Assembly: GCF_034313965.1 (NCBI RefSeq) | Contig: NZ_JAVIWQ010000002.1 | Coordinates: forward strand, 2,852,001 to 2,916,000 | DNA from: Herbaspirillum sp. RTI4 | GTDB lineage: Bacteria > Pseudomonadota > Gammaproteobacteria > Burkholderiales > Burkholderiaceae_D | Direction: 5' to 3' | Length of the DNA stretch: 64,000 nucleotides | Shown here: positions 29,243 through 37,963 of the stretch, piece by piece | How positions within the stretch are numbered: the first letter of the stretch is position 1 | Layout: each line of letters begins with the position of its first letter | Position numbers and translations under genes: made by a program | The notes under the pieces: model-generated | Seen by the model: only the letters and a program-made list of their open reading frames with translations | Databases searched by the model: none | What the model was told of the DNA's origin: nothing

Positions 29243-31756
29243 TCAGCGACCGTACCAATACCGCGCATGTGAGCGTCGGTATTCCGCTACATCCAGACCC
29301 GGCCCGAACTCAAGCGTAATCGCACCGGATTCATCGCTGCGCAAACGCCGGATGCCCATGCGCCCGTAACGATCGAACACCGCTGGTTTGGGATGGTGAA
29401 AACGATTCAAGTAACCGAGCTGGAACAGTGCTATTTCCGGTGCGACCGCTTCCAGAAAAGCGACAGTCGATGAGGTGCCGCTGCCGTGATGCGGCACCAG
29501 CAATACATCGGCGCGCACATCGACGCCGGTGGCCAGCAGTTCGGCTTCCTGCGGCGCTTCGATATCGCCGGGCAGCAAAATCGATTGTTTGCCCAGCGTC
29601 ACCTTCAATACACAACTACGCGCATTCGGTCGCAGTTGCACCTGCTGGTAGCTATCGGAAGTCGGATGCAACATGGAAAATTCCACGCCCTCCCATTGCC
29701 AGTGCTGACCCGCCTCGCAACGTTGATGGCGCGGACTGGCGCGCACAATATCGCTTTGCGTCGGCAGCGACGAATACACACGTTCCACCGCGACGGAACG
29801 CAACAAGGACAAGGCACCGCCGGAATGATCGTTATCGCTGTGAGAAACCACCACGGCATCGAGCCGCGTAATTCCCCGCGCCTGAAGGTAGGGCAGAATG
29901 ACTCGGCTGCCGCCATCGGACTCCGGCGAATAATAAGGCCCGGTGTCATACAGCAAGCGATGCGCTGGCGTTTCTACCAGCAGCGCCATGCCTTGCCCGA
30001 CATCGAAGGCCGTTATCCACATGCTGCCCGGAGCCGGTGTCGCCGGGCGATTCAGCAACAGGGGCAAACAGGCGAATGCGCCCAACCAGCGCAAAGGCCA
30101 GCCGCGCGGAGCCATCAGCAGCAAAGTCCCGAATAAGGCCGCCACAAAAATCCATAGCGGCGGCACCGGCGCTTGCCAGACTGCGAACGGCAAGGCACTC
30201 AGTTGATGCAGCAAAGCCGCCAGCCAGTCAATCACGGCATGCGCAGGCAACAGCACCCATCCAATCAATGGCGCGGGCAAGATACTGCCGATCAGCGCTA
30301 GTGGCGCCACCAGCAAACTAATCACCGGAATCGCCACAGCATTTGCCACCGGACTGAGCAGCGAATACTGCCCGAACAGCAAGACAGTCAGGGGCAGCAA
30401 ACCCAGCGTCACCGCATACTGGGTACGCGCCGCGCTACATACGCTGAGGCGGAGAGCGTCAAGCCGAGTGCGCCAGTACGATGGCGGAACTGGTTGTTCT
30501 GCATCCGCTTCCCTGCTCTGCGCGATCTGAAGACGTCCGCTCCCTGCATATAAAATTATCGCCACCGCAAAAAACGATAACCAGAAGCCGGGCCACAACA
30601 CGGCCCAGGGATCGAGCAGCAGGACCAGACCCAGTGCAGCGCATAGTCCTGTCGGCATACTCACCAGTCGCGCAGACCAACATGCCGCTCCCAGAGCCAG
30701 CAACATATATAAAGTCCGCTGTGCAGGCACACCGAAACCGGCCAGCAGGACGTAGACCCACGCCATCGCTACTGTCGCCAGAATGGCCGCCTTTTGCGCG
30801 GGTAGTCGCAAAGGCAGTTGCCGGCGAGTAAAAAACGAGCGCCGCCACAAAGCACCGACCAGTCCGCCGAACAAACCGGCAACCATGGTCACATGCAAAC
30901 CGGAAATCGAAATCAGATGGCCAACGCCGGTGCGATTAAATACCGTCCAGTCCTCCTGTGCGATGGCACGCTGATCGCCGATCACCAGCGCCACGATCAC
31001 CCCGGCATAAGGACGGCCGGCCAGCGTTTTCAGAATGCGTGTGCGCAACCAGCCGCGCAGACGCTGTACCAGATTCCCCGGCGTGATCAGAAAGGGATCA
31101 AGCTGATGATTGCCATCGGCACTAATCGTACTAAGCGTACTAGCGGTATTAACCGCACTCACCGCGCCGCGCACATAACCGGTCGCGCGTATGCCCTGCT
31201 CCAGCAGCCATGCTTCATAGTCGAATCCGTAGGGATTGGCGTTACCGTGCGGCCGTTTCAGACGCACGGTCAAACGCCAGCGAGAACCGGGCGACACCTC
31301 AGGCACAGCGCCGCCGCCGGGAGTGCGGTACCACGCCAACGCCAGCGTGGACGGCAGGGGCGGACGCACGCCACCCTGCACCACGATCTCCTCAACCGCC
31401 AATACGAAACGCACGCCTTGCGCAAAACGATCCGGTAAATTAGCGACGCTGCCGATGACAGTCACATCGCGCCCCTCCCATGCGACAGGCAATTCATCGG
31501 CCAGCCGCAGTTGCGCCATCAACGCTGCCCACAAAAATCCGATGCTGAAACCGATGCACAGACACAGCATTGCCTTGCATAGCCAGCGCGGAACACCATG
31601 CACGGCTTCCGCTTGTTTTTTTGAAAGACTATGCAGTCCGGTTCCACACAGGAGGATGCCAAGCAATATCAATAAGGACAAAGCGACGCCGGGCAAGCTG
31701 GCTTGTTGCTGCAAACCAGCGATACCTGCAGCGAAACCGAAGATGGTGCTACGCAC
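29243..31756 (-). CDS. comEC: DNA internalization-related competence protein ComEC/Rec2
   Basis: An 837-residue inner-membrane protein for uptake of single-stranded DNA in natural transformation. N-terminal hydrophobic helices precede an OB-like region (about 80-190, WEGRDVTVIGSVANLPDRFA). The Competence domain follows (about 215-500, TGVGHLISISGLHVTMVAGL). The metallo-beta-lactamase domain comes last (VVSHSDNDHSGGALSLLRSV, LLVPHHGSGTSSTVAF). It uses a GTG start at 31756. Its 5' part (31492-31674) is present twice more at 34.3 and 37.2 kb as fragments. The gene itself appears intact. Confidence 0.93.
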   Translation of the reverse strand: MRSTIFGFAAGIAGLQQQASLPGVALSLLILLGILLCGTGLHSLSKKQAEAVHGVPRWLCKAMLCLCIGFSIGFLWAALMAQLRLADELPVAWEGRDVTVIGSVANLPDRFAQGVRFVLAVEEIVVQGGVRPPLPSTLALAWYRTPGGGAVPEVSPGSRWRLTVRLKRPHGNANPYGFDYEAWLLEQGIRATGYVRGAVSAVNTASTLSTISADGNHQLDPFLITPGNLVQRLRGWLRTRILKTLAGRPYAGVIVALVIGDQRAIAQEDWTVFNRTGVGHLISISGLHVTMVAGLFGGLVGALWRRSFFTRRQLPLRLPAQKAAILATVAMAWVYVLLAGFGVPAQRTLYMLLALGAACWSARLVSMPTGLCAALGLVLLLDPWAVLWPGFWLSFFAVAIILYAGSGRLQIAQSREADAEQPVPPSYWRTRLDALRLSVCSAARTQYAVTLGLLPLTVLLFGQYSLLSPVANAVAIPVISLLVAPLALIGSILPAPLIGWVLLPAHAVIDWLAALLHQLSALPFAVWQAPVPPLWIFVAALFGTLLLMAPRGWPLRWLGAFACLPLLLNRPATPAPGSMWITAFDVGQGMALLVETPAHRLLYDTGPYYSPESDGGSRVILPYLQARGITRLDAVVVSHSDNDHSGGALSLLRSVAVERVYSSLPTQSDIVRASPRHQRCEAGQHWQWEGVEFSMLHPTSDSYQQVQLRPNARSCVLKVTLGKQSILLPGDIEAPQEAELLATGVDVRADVLLVPHHGSGTSSTVAFLEAVAPEIALFQLGYLNRFHHPKPAVFDRYGRMGIRRLRSDESGAITLEFGPGLDVAEYRRSHARYWYGR

Positions 31757-31871
31757 AGAGGATTAAACGCAGATTGCCCGGCATGGCATGGCCGGGAGGG
31801 GATTGGGGGAAAGGAGGTGTTTAGTCACGGGGGGGAGTATCTGATGGATGCGGCATCATTCGTGCCTGTCT

Positions 31872-32372
31872 TCAAGGAAGTTGAGCCAAAATCCTGTCGG
31901 ATAATGTGGGTGGCAGATTGATATATTCCTCTCCCGCCTCGCCATAAAACCACATTTTTTTCCCGACCCATGAAATATCAATCGATCCCGAAGTTTGAAA
32001 ATTTCTCTCTGCTAATAATTTTTTACTTTGTGAATCATAAATGCGTAACCTCATGACCCAATGTGGTGACTTACATATTTCCGCTGTATAAATTCCACCA
32101 TCCTGTGTCGATTTCTCAAGAGAGCAAGCAGTAGCAATAGAACGTATATAAGCATCATGAATGTAATTTAATAAAATAAAAATTAAACCTGCTAACAATA
32201 TCCTGATTACAGGTTTCTTGAAAAAATTAATATCTATTTTTTTCTTATTATTTTTTAAATTATCAAAATTACAAAATGCGATGATCAACTCAACATATAA
32301 ATATGATGAATAAGTAAAAATCAAAAAATAAAAGAAGATTGAAGCCATTAAGCCAGAATATGCATCACCCAT
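31872..32372 (-). CDS. Two-helix membrane protein, candidate immunity protein of module 1
   Basis: A 166-residue AT-rich gene 168 bp downstream of its DUF6402-like partner. Helices at about 9-33 and 55-71 flank a Lys-rich, presumably cytoplasmic loop (NNKKKIDINFFKK), so the C-terminal domain (about 72-166) should face the periplasm. Its Cys pair (C83, C100) is kept in all four related proteins and could form a disulfide. GGTGATTT precedes the ATG, as in module 2. The final 19 residues (EEYINLPPTLSDRILAQLP) are identical in modules 1-3, whereas the membrane half differs. I recognise no named family; immunity is inferred from position and topology. Confidence 0.6.
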   Translation of the reverse strand: MGDAYSGLMASIFFYFLIFTYSSYLYVELIIAFCNFDNLKNNKKKIDINFFKKPVIRILLAGLIFILLNYIHDAYIRSIATACSLEKSTQDGGIYTAEICKSPHWVMRLRIYDSQSKKLLAERNFQTSGSIDISWVGKKMWFYGEAGEEYINLPPTLSDRILAQLP

Positions 32373-32540
32373 AAATCACCATAAATCTAAACAATCAACA
32401 AAATAAATTAAAATTAATATTCAATAACCCATTTAAATAACAATTAATTTAAATATACTTATCTATTTATTTTTTTATATAAAACAATAACTACTTTAAA
32501 CCTATTTTAAATGGATTAAATATTACAATAATTAGATATA

Positions 32541-33443
32541 TTAATATTCATCTAAATTTATTTCAGTTACATCAGCATCAAACCAAAAAACATCAGAATA
32601 AATAATAAAATCGCCTCCGGAATGATGCTTATCCTGCCACTGATGGAAATTAAAATTAAATACAGGAACAGCTCCTGAAAATTTTTTATATATTGTTAAA
32701 TAATCTTTTTTTATAAGTAGAGCAACGTACTCTGCTACATCCAACAACGTTAAGCATTGAGAGCGTTTCCAAACACCTAACGATTCATATTCTCCATTAA
32801 AATCATAAGTATCCCGAATATAAAGACCCATTTTTTTAATCGTAAATATATTCCCTTTTATTGGCCCCCATGATGCAGAACCGACCACGGCGATCTTAAA
32901 AGTGAAAGATCCAATTGCGCCTAAAAAATCATCCACATGTGTCCGTGGATCTTTGTGTTTATAACGATTTATCTGACATACAGAATCTAGTTCTCGCGCA
33001 CCCATGCCCATATGCCCCAACTTCATCGGCAATAACTTCCCTGGTTTCCATCCCTGCTTCGTTAATCGCTTACGTAATAAATCAACGCCATTAGGGGTTT
33101 TCCAATTTGGCGTTTTGATGAATTCGAATGCCAGTTTTTTTACTCTTTCAAACCCCAAAACCCATTCCATCTTGAGAATCTGGTCATCGTATTGCTCCGG
33201 CTTCAGCGTCATTGAATCCAGATCGATCCTGGCACCACGAGCATCCCTCGCCTTAGCTTCACGCATATCCTGCGACATTCTGAACAAGGGATTAGCAAAC
33301 CAGCGTCGCATCAACTTCGGCGCGACGGTCCAGCCCATGTTGTCCATGGCACCGGGAATTTCATCGAGATGGAAGACGTCGACATCGACGCGCTTTCCCT
33401 CGGTGTGCGAGGCGGGGCTAGTGACTGAACGAGCGAGAGGCAT
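32541..33443 (-). CDS. DUF6402-like protein, candidate T6SS cargo toxin of module 1
   Basis: A 300-residue protein. Its start overlaps the PAAR stop by 1 bp (TAATG), implying coupled translation. The N-terminal 80 residues, including FHLDEIPGAMDNMGWTVAPK and RRWFANP, are almost identical in modules 1-3. Conserved blocks follow: MGARELDSVCQ, WGPIKGN, YIRDTYDFNGEYESLGVW and SGGDFIIYSDVFWFD. Residues about 225-260 differ strongly between copies. GC content falls from the N- to the C-terminal half. Direct coupling to a PAAR gene and a following membrane protein fits a T6SS effector-immunity pair; the activity is unknown. The DUF6402 name is from memory. Confidence 0.65.
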   Translation of the reverse strand: MPLARSVTSPASHTEGKRVDVDVFHLDEIPGAMDNMGWTVAPKLMRRWFANPLFRMSQDMREAKARDARGARIDLDSMTLKPEQYDDQILKMEWVLGFERVKKLAFEFIKTPNWKTPNGVDLLRKRLTKQGWKPGKLLPMKLGHMGMGARELDSVCQINRYKHKDPRTHVDDFLGAIGSFTFKIAVVGSASWGPIKGNIFTIKKMGLYIRDTYDFNGEYESLGVWKRSQCLTLLDVAEYVALLIKKDYLTIYKKFSGAVPVFNFNFHQWQDKHHSGGDFIIYSDVFWFDADVTEINLDEY

Positions 33444-34009
33444 TATCGAATCCCCATTGTTTTTTGTACGGCGTAGAGCAGTTCCACTTCCAGCGGACTT
33501 TGCGAAAACGCCTTGCCGGTCGCGCCATCCTCATAGGCTTCGTCGTGATGCTCGCCGAACGAAGTTTTCATGCCGTACATAAAACCGCTGGTCGGCTGTC
33601 CGGTCTGCTTATCGTACAAAACAAAGTACTCGTCAAAGCGACGTGAGGCGTCCGAAGCGGCGGTGTGTGTTTGCTGAACGGGAACGGCAGGTCGGAGAAA
33701 GGCTTGCGATTCGGCGTCGTCGTCGAAGGTGGTGGTCAGGTGCAGCGTGGCTTTGAGGACCGGCGGCGGGGAGCATTTGCAATGGACAATGTCGTCTTCC
33801 AGCGCCACTTCGCCCATGAACTGCAATCGCCTGGGGCCGCCGGCTTTGGCAATGGTGCCGGTGCTTTTGCACGCGTCGCACCGCACCGGCCCGCCGATCA
33901 GCGCGGCGATATACCCTTCGTCACCGACCGTAAAGGTGGAATTGGCGTTGTCCAAAATGGCACCGCCCGAGCTGGGTGGATCGCCGACCACCACAATTTT
34001 CCGCAACAT
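33443..34009 (-). CDS. PAAR-motif protein (T6SS spike tip), module 1
   Basis: A 188-residue protein. Residues 1-88 match the PAAR pattern: VVVGDPPSSGG, VGDEGYIAALIGGPVRCDAC, GTIAKAGG and EDDIVHCKCSPPP. Four Cys (44, 47, 77, 79) could bind the tip metal. Residues 130-188 form a short extension (FVLYDKQTGQPTSGFMYGMK) resembling tails found on other PAAR proteins. PAAR proteins cap VgrG and carry effectors. Modules 2 and 3 encode near-identical copies. It is the first gene of each module and is followed with a 1-bp overlap by a DUF6402-like gene. Confidence 0.8.
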   Translation of the reverse strand: MLRKIVVVGDPPSSGGAILDNANSTFTVGDEGYIAALIGGPVRCDACKSTGTIAKAGGPRRLQFMGEVALEDDIVHCKCSPPPVLKATLHLTTTFDDDAESQAFLRPAVPVQQTHTAASDASRRFDEYFVLYDKQTGQPTSGFMYGMKTSFGEHHDEAYEDGATGKAFSQSPLEVELLYAVQKTMGIR

Positions 34010-34305
34010 GCTGTCGTCTCTACAAAATGTAAAGACGGCATTTTTACTGAATTGTTTTGAGAAGAACAGGCGAAAGAAAGGACTGGCGATTTCTCTTGCC
34101 TATCCTCGGACAAGTAACGCCGAAAGCGCAAAAAAATACGGATGAAACCGGAATCGAACAGTGTCGCTGCTGTCCTTGTCATCGCCGTTTGAGCACTTTG
34201 CCGACTTTGACTGATTGGACTAATGGGGCAAATCGGGCCAATGAGTATTTTGACTGGCCAAAAAAAGTCGCTAGACACCGCATCACCAGCGTGGGATTAC
34301 AAACC
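34010..34305. other. Promoter region of PAAR module 1, with a diverged tatD 3'-end remnant
   Basis: This sequence is repeated upstream of modules 2 and 3. It carries an imperfect version (34018-34034, one mismatch) of a 7-bp inverted repeat that is perfect in the other two. At its far end (34243-34300) the minus strand reads VMRCLATFFGQ, comparable to the last residues of the intact TatD (VMPRLAALFPGR); the aligned 30-base core matches at roughly three of four positions. I read it as the end of a different tatD allele carried in with the cassette. Confidence 0.55.
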
Positions 34306-34489
34306 ATTCATCGTCCAGCCGCAGTTGCGCCATCAACGCTGCCCACAAAAAACCGATGCTGAAACCGATGCACAGACACAGCATTGCCTTGCATAGCCAG
34401 CGCGGAACACCATGCACGGCTTCCGCTTGTTTTTTTGAAAGACTATGCAGTCCGGTTCCACACAGGAGGATGCCAAGCAATATCAATAG
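34306..34489 (-). pseudogene. comEC 5' fragment, copy A
   Basis: About 184 bp nearly identical to comEC 31492-31674, encoding part of its N-terminal membrane region (LSKKQAEAVHGVPRWLCKAM). The first 27 or so codons and the start are missing because of a deletion that joins it to the GTATTTAGTCACGGG leader also seen upstream of intact comEC. The other end stops at ATTCATCG and joins the tatD-like remnant. It is a recombination scar with no likely product. Confidence 0.85.
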
Positions 34490-34556
34490 GGGGAAAGTAG
34501 TATTTAGTCACGGGGGGGGAAGTATCTGATGGATGCGGCATCATTCGCGCCTGTCT

Positions 34557-35060
34557 TCAAGGAAGTTGAGCCAAAATCCTGTCGGATAATGTGGGTGGCA
34601 GATTGATATATTCCTCACTCGCCCCTCTTCCTCGAAACCATATTTCTTTTTCCGTCCAGGAAATATCAATTGAATATATATTTCTAAAATTTCGCTCCGC
34701 CAATAATTTTTTACTTTTCGAATCATAAATGCGTAATCTAATTACCGAGTACGGAGAACGACAAACTTCTGCTGTATAGATTCCATCATCTTTTGTCGAC
34801 TTATCAATAGAGCAATCCGAAGCAATTGCTCTTACGTAAACATCATGGATATAATTAATTGAAATAAAAATAAAACCAAATATAAAACCCCTTAACATCG
34901 GCCTCTTAAAAAAAATAATTTTTATTTTTTTATTGTGGATCTTTAAAACTAAAAATTTAACCAATAGAGTTAAAAATTCAAAAAATAAATAATGAATATA
35001 TACAAACACTGCCATAAAAAAGAAAATTGAAGCCATGAAATCTGAAAATACACCTCCCAT
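34557..35060 (-). CDS. Two-helix membrane protein, candidate immunity protein of module 2
   Basis: A 167-residue AT-rich gene, homologous to the module 1 and 3 proteins. Helices at about 9-38 and 55-72 flank a basic loop (HNKKIKIIFFKR). The periplasmic-side domain has the conserved Cys pair (DCSIDKSTKDDGIYTAEVCR) and RLRIYDSKSKKLLAERNF, and ends in the same 19 residues as its paralogues. AAGGGTGA precedes the start. Its membrane half is the most divergent part, consistent with adaptation to its own partner. Function is inferred as immunity. Confidence 0.6.
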   Translation of the reverse strand: MGGVFSDFMASIFFFMAVFVYIHYLFFEFLTLLVKFLVLKIHNKKIKIIFFKRPMLRGFIFGFIFISINYIHDVYVRAIASDCSIDKSTKDDGIYTAEVCRSPYSVIRLRIYDSKSKKLLAERNFRNIYSIDISWTEKEIWFRGRGASEEYINLPPTLSDRILAQLP

Positions 35061-35119
35061 AAATCACCCTTAAAATACAATACATTTATAAAAATTAAAT
35101 ATTATATTTAAATAAAAAA

Positions 35120-35377
35120 CTACTTATAAGGAGACACATATAAAATCCAGTTAATTAAATACACAATAATCAAAAAATATATCTGCATTAATAAATATAG
35201 AGAAGTTAATGAAATAAACGCAATTAAAATTAATGACATTAATTTATATTTTTTATTTATAATCCATTTTAATACAATTAACCAAGAGTCTCTTGTTGCA
35301 TATATAAAAGGTGCAAAGACTATTGACACAACAATAATTTCAAAAATCTCTAATATTAAAAATTCTATTGCAACCAT
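35120..35377 (-). CDS. Small hydrophobic protein unique to module 2
   Basis: An 85-residue AT-rich frame 21 bp after the module 2 toxin-like gene, with AAGAGAAATT before the ATG. Most of it is hydrophobic: one segment at about 5-28, a basic loop (KWIINKKYKLM), then a long segment at about 47-80. Modules 1 and 3 have no equivalent. It could be an extra immunity component or the remains of another membrane protein. I do not recognise a family. Confidence 0.45.
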   Translation of the reverse strand: MVAIEFLILEIFEIIVVSIVFAPFIYATRDSWLIVLKWIINKKYKLMSLILIAFISLTSLYLLMQIYFLIIVYLINWILYVSPYK

Positions 35378-35398
35378 AATTTCTCTTTATTTTAATAA

Positions 35399-36301
35399 TT
35401 AGTAATTATCTAAGGAAAATTCAGTCACATCAGAATCAAACCAAAAAACGTCAGAATAAATAATGAAGTCACCCCCCGATTTATGCTTATTCTGCCAATC
35501 ACGAAAATTTTGATTGCTTGCTGCAACATATCCTGGGTATGAATTACTTAACTCCAACCAATCCCTACCTTTAAGCAATAGATAGTATGCAGCTGCTTTT
35601 AAAGGCGGCAGACAGCCGGATCGCTTCCATACACCTAAAGGCTCATATTCATTAATAAAATCATAAGTGTCCCGGATATAAATCCCCACTTTTTTTACCG
35701 TGAACACATTCCCTTTTATTGGCCCCCAGGATGCGGCACCCACAACGGCGATCTTAAAAATGAATGACCCAACAGCACCTAAAAATTCATCTACTTGTAG
35801 CTGCGAAGCTGTATATGCGTGGAAATTCATCTGGCATACAGAATCAAGCTCTCGCGCTCCCATGTTCGTATGACCCAATTTCACAGGGAGTAATTTCCCC
35901 GGTTTCCACCCTACTTTAGCTAAACGTTTGAGTAATATCCTGACTCCTTTATGGGTTTTCCAATTTGCTGTTTTCATACGTTCGAACGCTAGTTTTTTTA
36001 TTTCCTCAAACCTAAAAATCCATTCCATCTTGAGAATCTGGTCATCATATTGCTCCGGCTTCAGCGTCATTGAATCCAGATCGATCCTGGCACCGCGAGC
36101 ATCCCTCGCCTTAGCTTCACGCATATCCTCCGACATTCTGAACAAGGGATTAGCAAACCAGCGTCGCATCAACTTCGGCGCGATGGTCCAGCCCATGTTG
36201 TCCATGGCACCGGGAATTTCATCAAGATGGAAGACGTCGACATCGACGCGCTTTCCCTCGGTGTGCGAGGCGGGGCTAGTGACTGAACGAGCGAGAGGCA
36301 T
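35399..36301 (-). CDS. DUF6402-like protein, candidate T6SS cargo toxin of module 2
   Basis: A 300-residue paralogue of the module 1 protein with the same TAATG coupling to its PAAR gene. Residues 1-80 are nearly identical to module 1. Residues about 85-130 diverge (ERMKTANWKTHKGVRILLKR against the version shared by 1 and 3). The 225-260 segment is distinct again (LKAAAYYLLLKGRDWLELSN). The conserved WGPIKGN, YIRDTYDF and SGGDFIIYSDVFWFD blocks remain. The mosaic pattern suggests gene conversion among copies. Biochemical activity is unknown. Confidence 0.65.
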   Translation of the reverse strand: MPLARSVTSPASHTEGKRVDVDVFHLDEIPGAMDNMGWTIAPKLMRRWFANPLFRMSEDMREAKARDARGARIDLDSMTLKPEQYDDQILKMEWIFRFEEIKKLAFERMKTANWKTHKGVRILLKRLAKVGWKPGKLLPVKLGHTNMGARELDSVCQMNFHAYTASQLQVDEFLGAVGSFIFKIAVVGAASWGPIKGNVFTVKKVGIYIRDTYDFINEYEPLGVWKRSGCLPPLKAAAYYLLLKGRDWLELSNSYPGYVAASNQNFRDWQNKHKSGGDFIIYSDVFWFDSDVTEFSLDNY

Positions 36302-36867
36302 TATCGAATCCCCATTATTTTTTGTACGGCGTAGAGCAGTTCCACCTCCAGCGGACTTTGCGAAAACGCCTTGCCGGTCGCACCGTCTTCATAGGCTTCG
36401 TCGTGATGCTCGCCGAACGAAGTTTTCATGCCGTACATAAAACCGCTGGTCGGCTGTCCGGTCTGCTTATCGTACAAAACAAAGTGCTCGTCAAAGCGAC
36501 GTGAGGCGTCCGAAGCGGCGGTGTGTGTTTGCTGAACGGGAACGGCAGGTCGGAGGAAGGCTTGCGATTCGGCGTCGTCGTCGAAGGTGGTGGTCAGGTG
36601 CAGCGTGGCTTTGAGAAGGGGTGGCGGGGAGCATTTGCACTGCACAATGTCGTCTTCCAGCGCCACTTCGCCCATGAACTGCAATCGCCTGGGGCCGCCG
36701 GCTTTGGCAATGGTGCCGGTGCTTTTGCACGCGTCGCACCGTACCGGCCCGCCGATCAGCGCGGCGATATACCCCTCTTCGCCGACCGTAAAGGTGGAAT
36801 TGGCGTTGTCCAAAATGGCCCCGCCCGAGCTGAGCGGATCGCCGACCACCACAATTTTCCGCAACAT
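36301..36867 (-). CDS. PAAR-motif protein (T6SS spike tip), module 2
   Basis: A 188-residue near-copy of the module 1 and 3 PAAR proteins, differing at a handful of positions (for example VGEEGYIAAL, QCKCSPPPLL). All PAAR-motif Cys are kept. A perfect CTTTACA-N3-TGTAAAG inverted repeat (36876-36892) lies 8 bp before the start. Like its paralogues it should sharpen the T6SS spike and dock the protein encoded next. Confidence 0.8.
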   Translation of the reverse strand: MLRKIVVVGDPLSSGGAILDNANSTFTVGEEGYIAALIGGPVRCDACKSTGTIAKAGGPRRLQFMGEVALEDDIVQCKCSPPPLLKATLHLTTTFDDDAESQAFLRPAVPVQQTHTAASDASRRFDEHFVLYDKQTGQPTSGFMYGMKTSFGEHHDEAYEDGATGKAFSQSPLEVELLYAVQKIMGIR

Positions 36868-37163
36868 GTTGTCATCTTTACAAAATGTAAAGACGGCATT
36901 TTTACTGAATTGTTTTAAGAAGAACAGACGAAAGAAGGGACTGGCGATTTCTCTTGTCTATCCTCGGACAAGTAACGCCGAAAGCGCAAAAAAATACGGA
37001 TGAAACCGGAATCGAACAGTGTCGCTGCTGTCCTTGTCATCGCCGTTTGACCACTTTGCCGACTTTGACTGATTGGACTAATGGGGCAAATCGGGCCAAT
37101 GAGTATTTTGACTGGCCAAAAAAAGTCGCTAGACACCGCATCACCAGCGTGGGATTACAAACC
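36868..37163. other. Promoter region of PAAR module 2, with inverted repeat and tatD-like remnant
   Basis: Nearly identical to 34010-34305. The inverted repeat CTTTACA-AAA-TGTAAAG at 36876-36892 is perfect here. The tatD-like scrap lies at about 37101-37158 and joins directly to the second comEC fragment. The two module junctions match each other much better than either matches intact tatD, so the junction formed once and was then copied. Confidence 0.55.
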
Positions 37164-37347
37164 ATTCATCGGCCAGCCGCAGTTGCGCCATCAACGCTGC
37201 CCACAAAAAACCGATGCTGAAACCGATGCACAGACACAGCATTGCCTTGCATAGCCAGCGCGGAACACCATGCACGGCTTCCGCTTGTTTTTTTGAAAGA
37301 CTATGCAGTCCGGTTCCACACAGGAGGATGCCAAGCAATATCAATAG
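37164..37347 (-). pseudogene. comEC 5' fragment, copy B
   Basis: About 184 bp, nearly identical to copy A and to comEC 31492-31674, with the same left and right breakpoints as copy A. It lacks the comEC start and about 640 codons of the body. It marks the boundary between modules 2 and 3. Confidence 0.85.
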
Positions 37348-37411
37348 GGAGAAAGTAGTATTTAGTCACGGGAGGGAGGGTGCCTGACGAATATGATATT
37401 CATGCTTACCT

Positions 37412-37912
37412 TCAAGGAAGTTGAGCCAAAATCCTGTCGGATAATGTGGGTGGCAGATTGATATACTCCTCCCCCTCAGCACCATAAAACCACATTTTTT
37501 TTCCAATCCATGAAATATTAATTGACCATGAAGCTTCAAAATTCCGCTCCGCTAGTAATTTTTTACTTTTTGATTCATAAATGCGTAATCTAATTATTGA
37601 GTACCGAGAACGACAAACTTCTGCGATATAAAGTCCTCCATCTTGAGTCGATTTATTTAAAGAACAATCAGTGGCAGTTGAACGGATATAAACGCCATAA
37701 ATATAATTAACAAAAACAAGAAAAAAACCTAATAACAGCATCCTATAAAAAGGTTTTTTAAAAAAATTAATTCTAATTTTTTTATTATTTATTTTTTTAA
37801 TATCAAATTCACAAAAAAGAATTATAAATTCAAATAATAGAGCTACAAAATAAATACCAAATAATATATAAAATAATAAATTATCTAATGTCCCATAATA
37901 TCCATAAATCAT
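37412..37912 (-). CDS. Two-helix membrane protein, candidate immunity protein of module 3
   Basis: A 166-residue AT-rich gene 51 bp after its toxin-like partner. Helices at about 9-35 and 54-71 flank a basic loop (NNKKIRINFFKK). The Cys pair (DCSLNKSTQDGGLYIAEVCR) and RLRIYESKSKKLLAERNF are kept, and the last 19 residues equal those of modules 1 and 2. The N-terminus (MIYGYYGTLDNLLFYILFGI) is unrelated to the other copies. No clear ribosome site is visible. Immunity is inferred. Confidence 0.6.
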   Translation of the reverse strand: MIYGYYGTLDNLLFYILFGIYFVALLFEFIILFCEFDIKKINNKKIRINFFKKPFYRMLLLGFFLVFVNYIYGVYIRSTATDCSLNKSTQDGGLYIAEVCRSRYSIIRLRIYESKSKKLLAERNFEASWSINISWIGKKMWFYGAEGEEYINLPPTLSDRILAQLP

Positions 37913-37963
37913 AATTAACTATATACTTATATAAATAAAGAATCAGATACTAAACATTAATTA

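Noticed and set aside
29243..31756. comEC as a pseudogene because fragments of it occur nearby
   Set aside because: The resident gene keeps a full-length frame with all domains; only the extra copies are truncated.
33004..33582. Plus-strand frames opposite the three PAAR/DUF6402 modules
   Set aside because: They recur in each module only because the DNA is duplicated; they have no start signal or domain and lie antisense to coupled genes.
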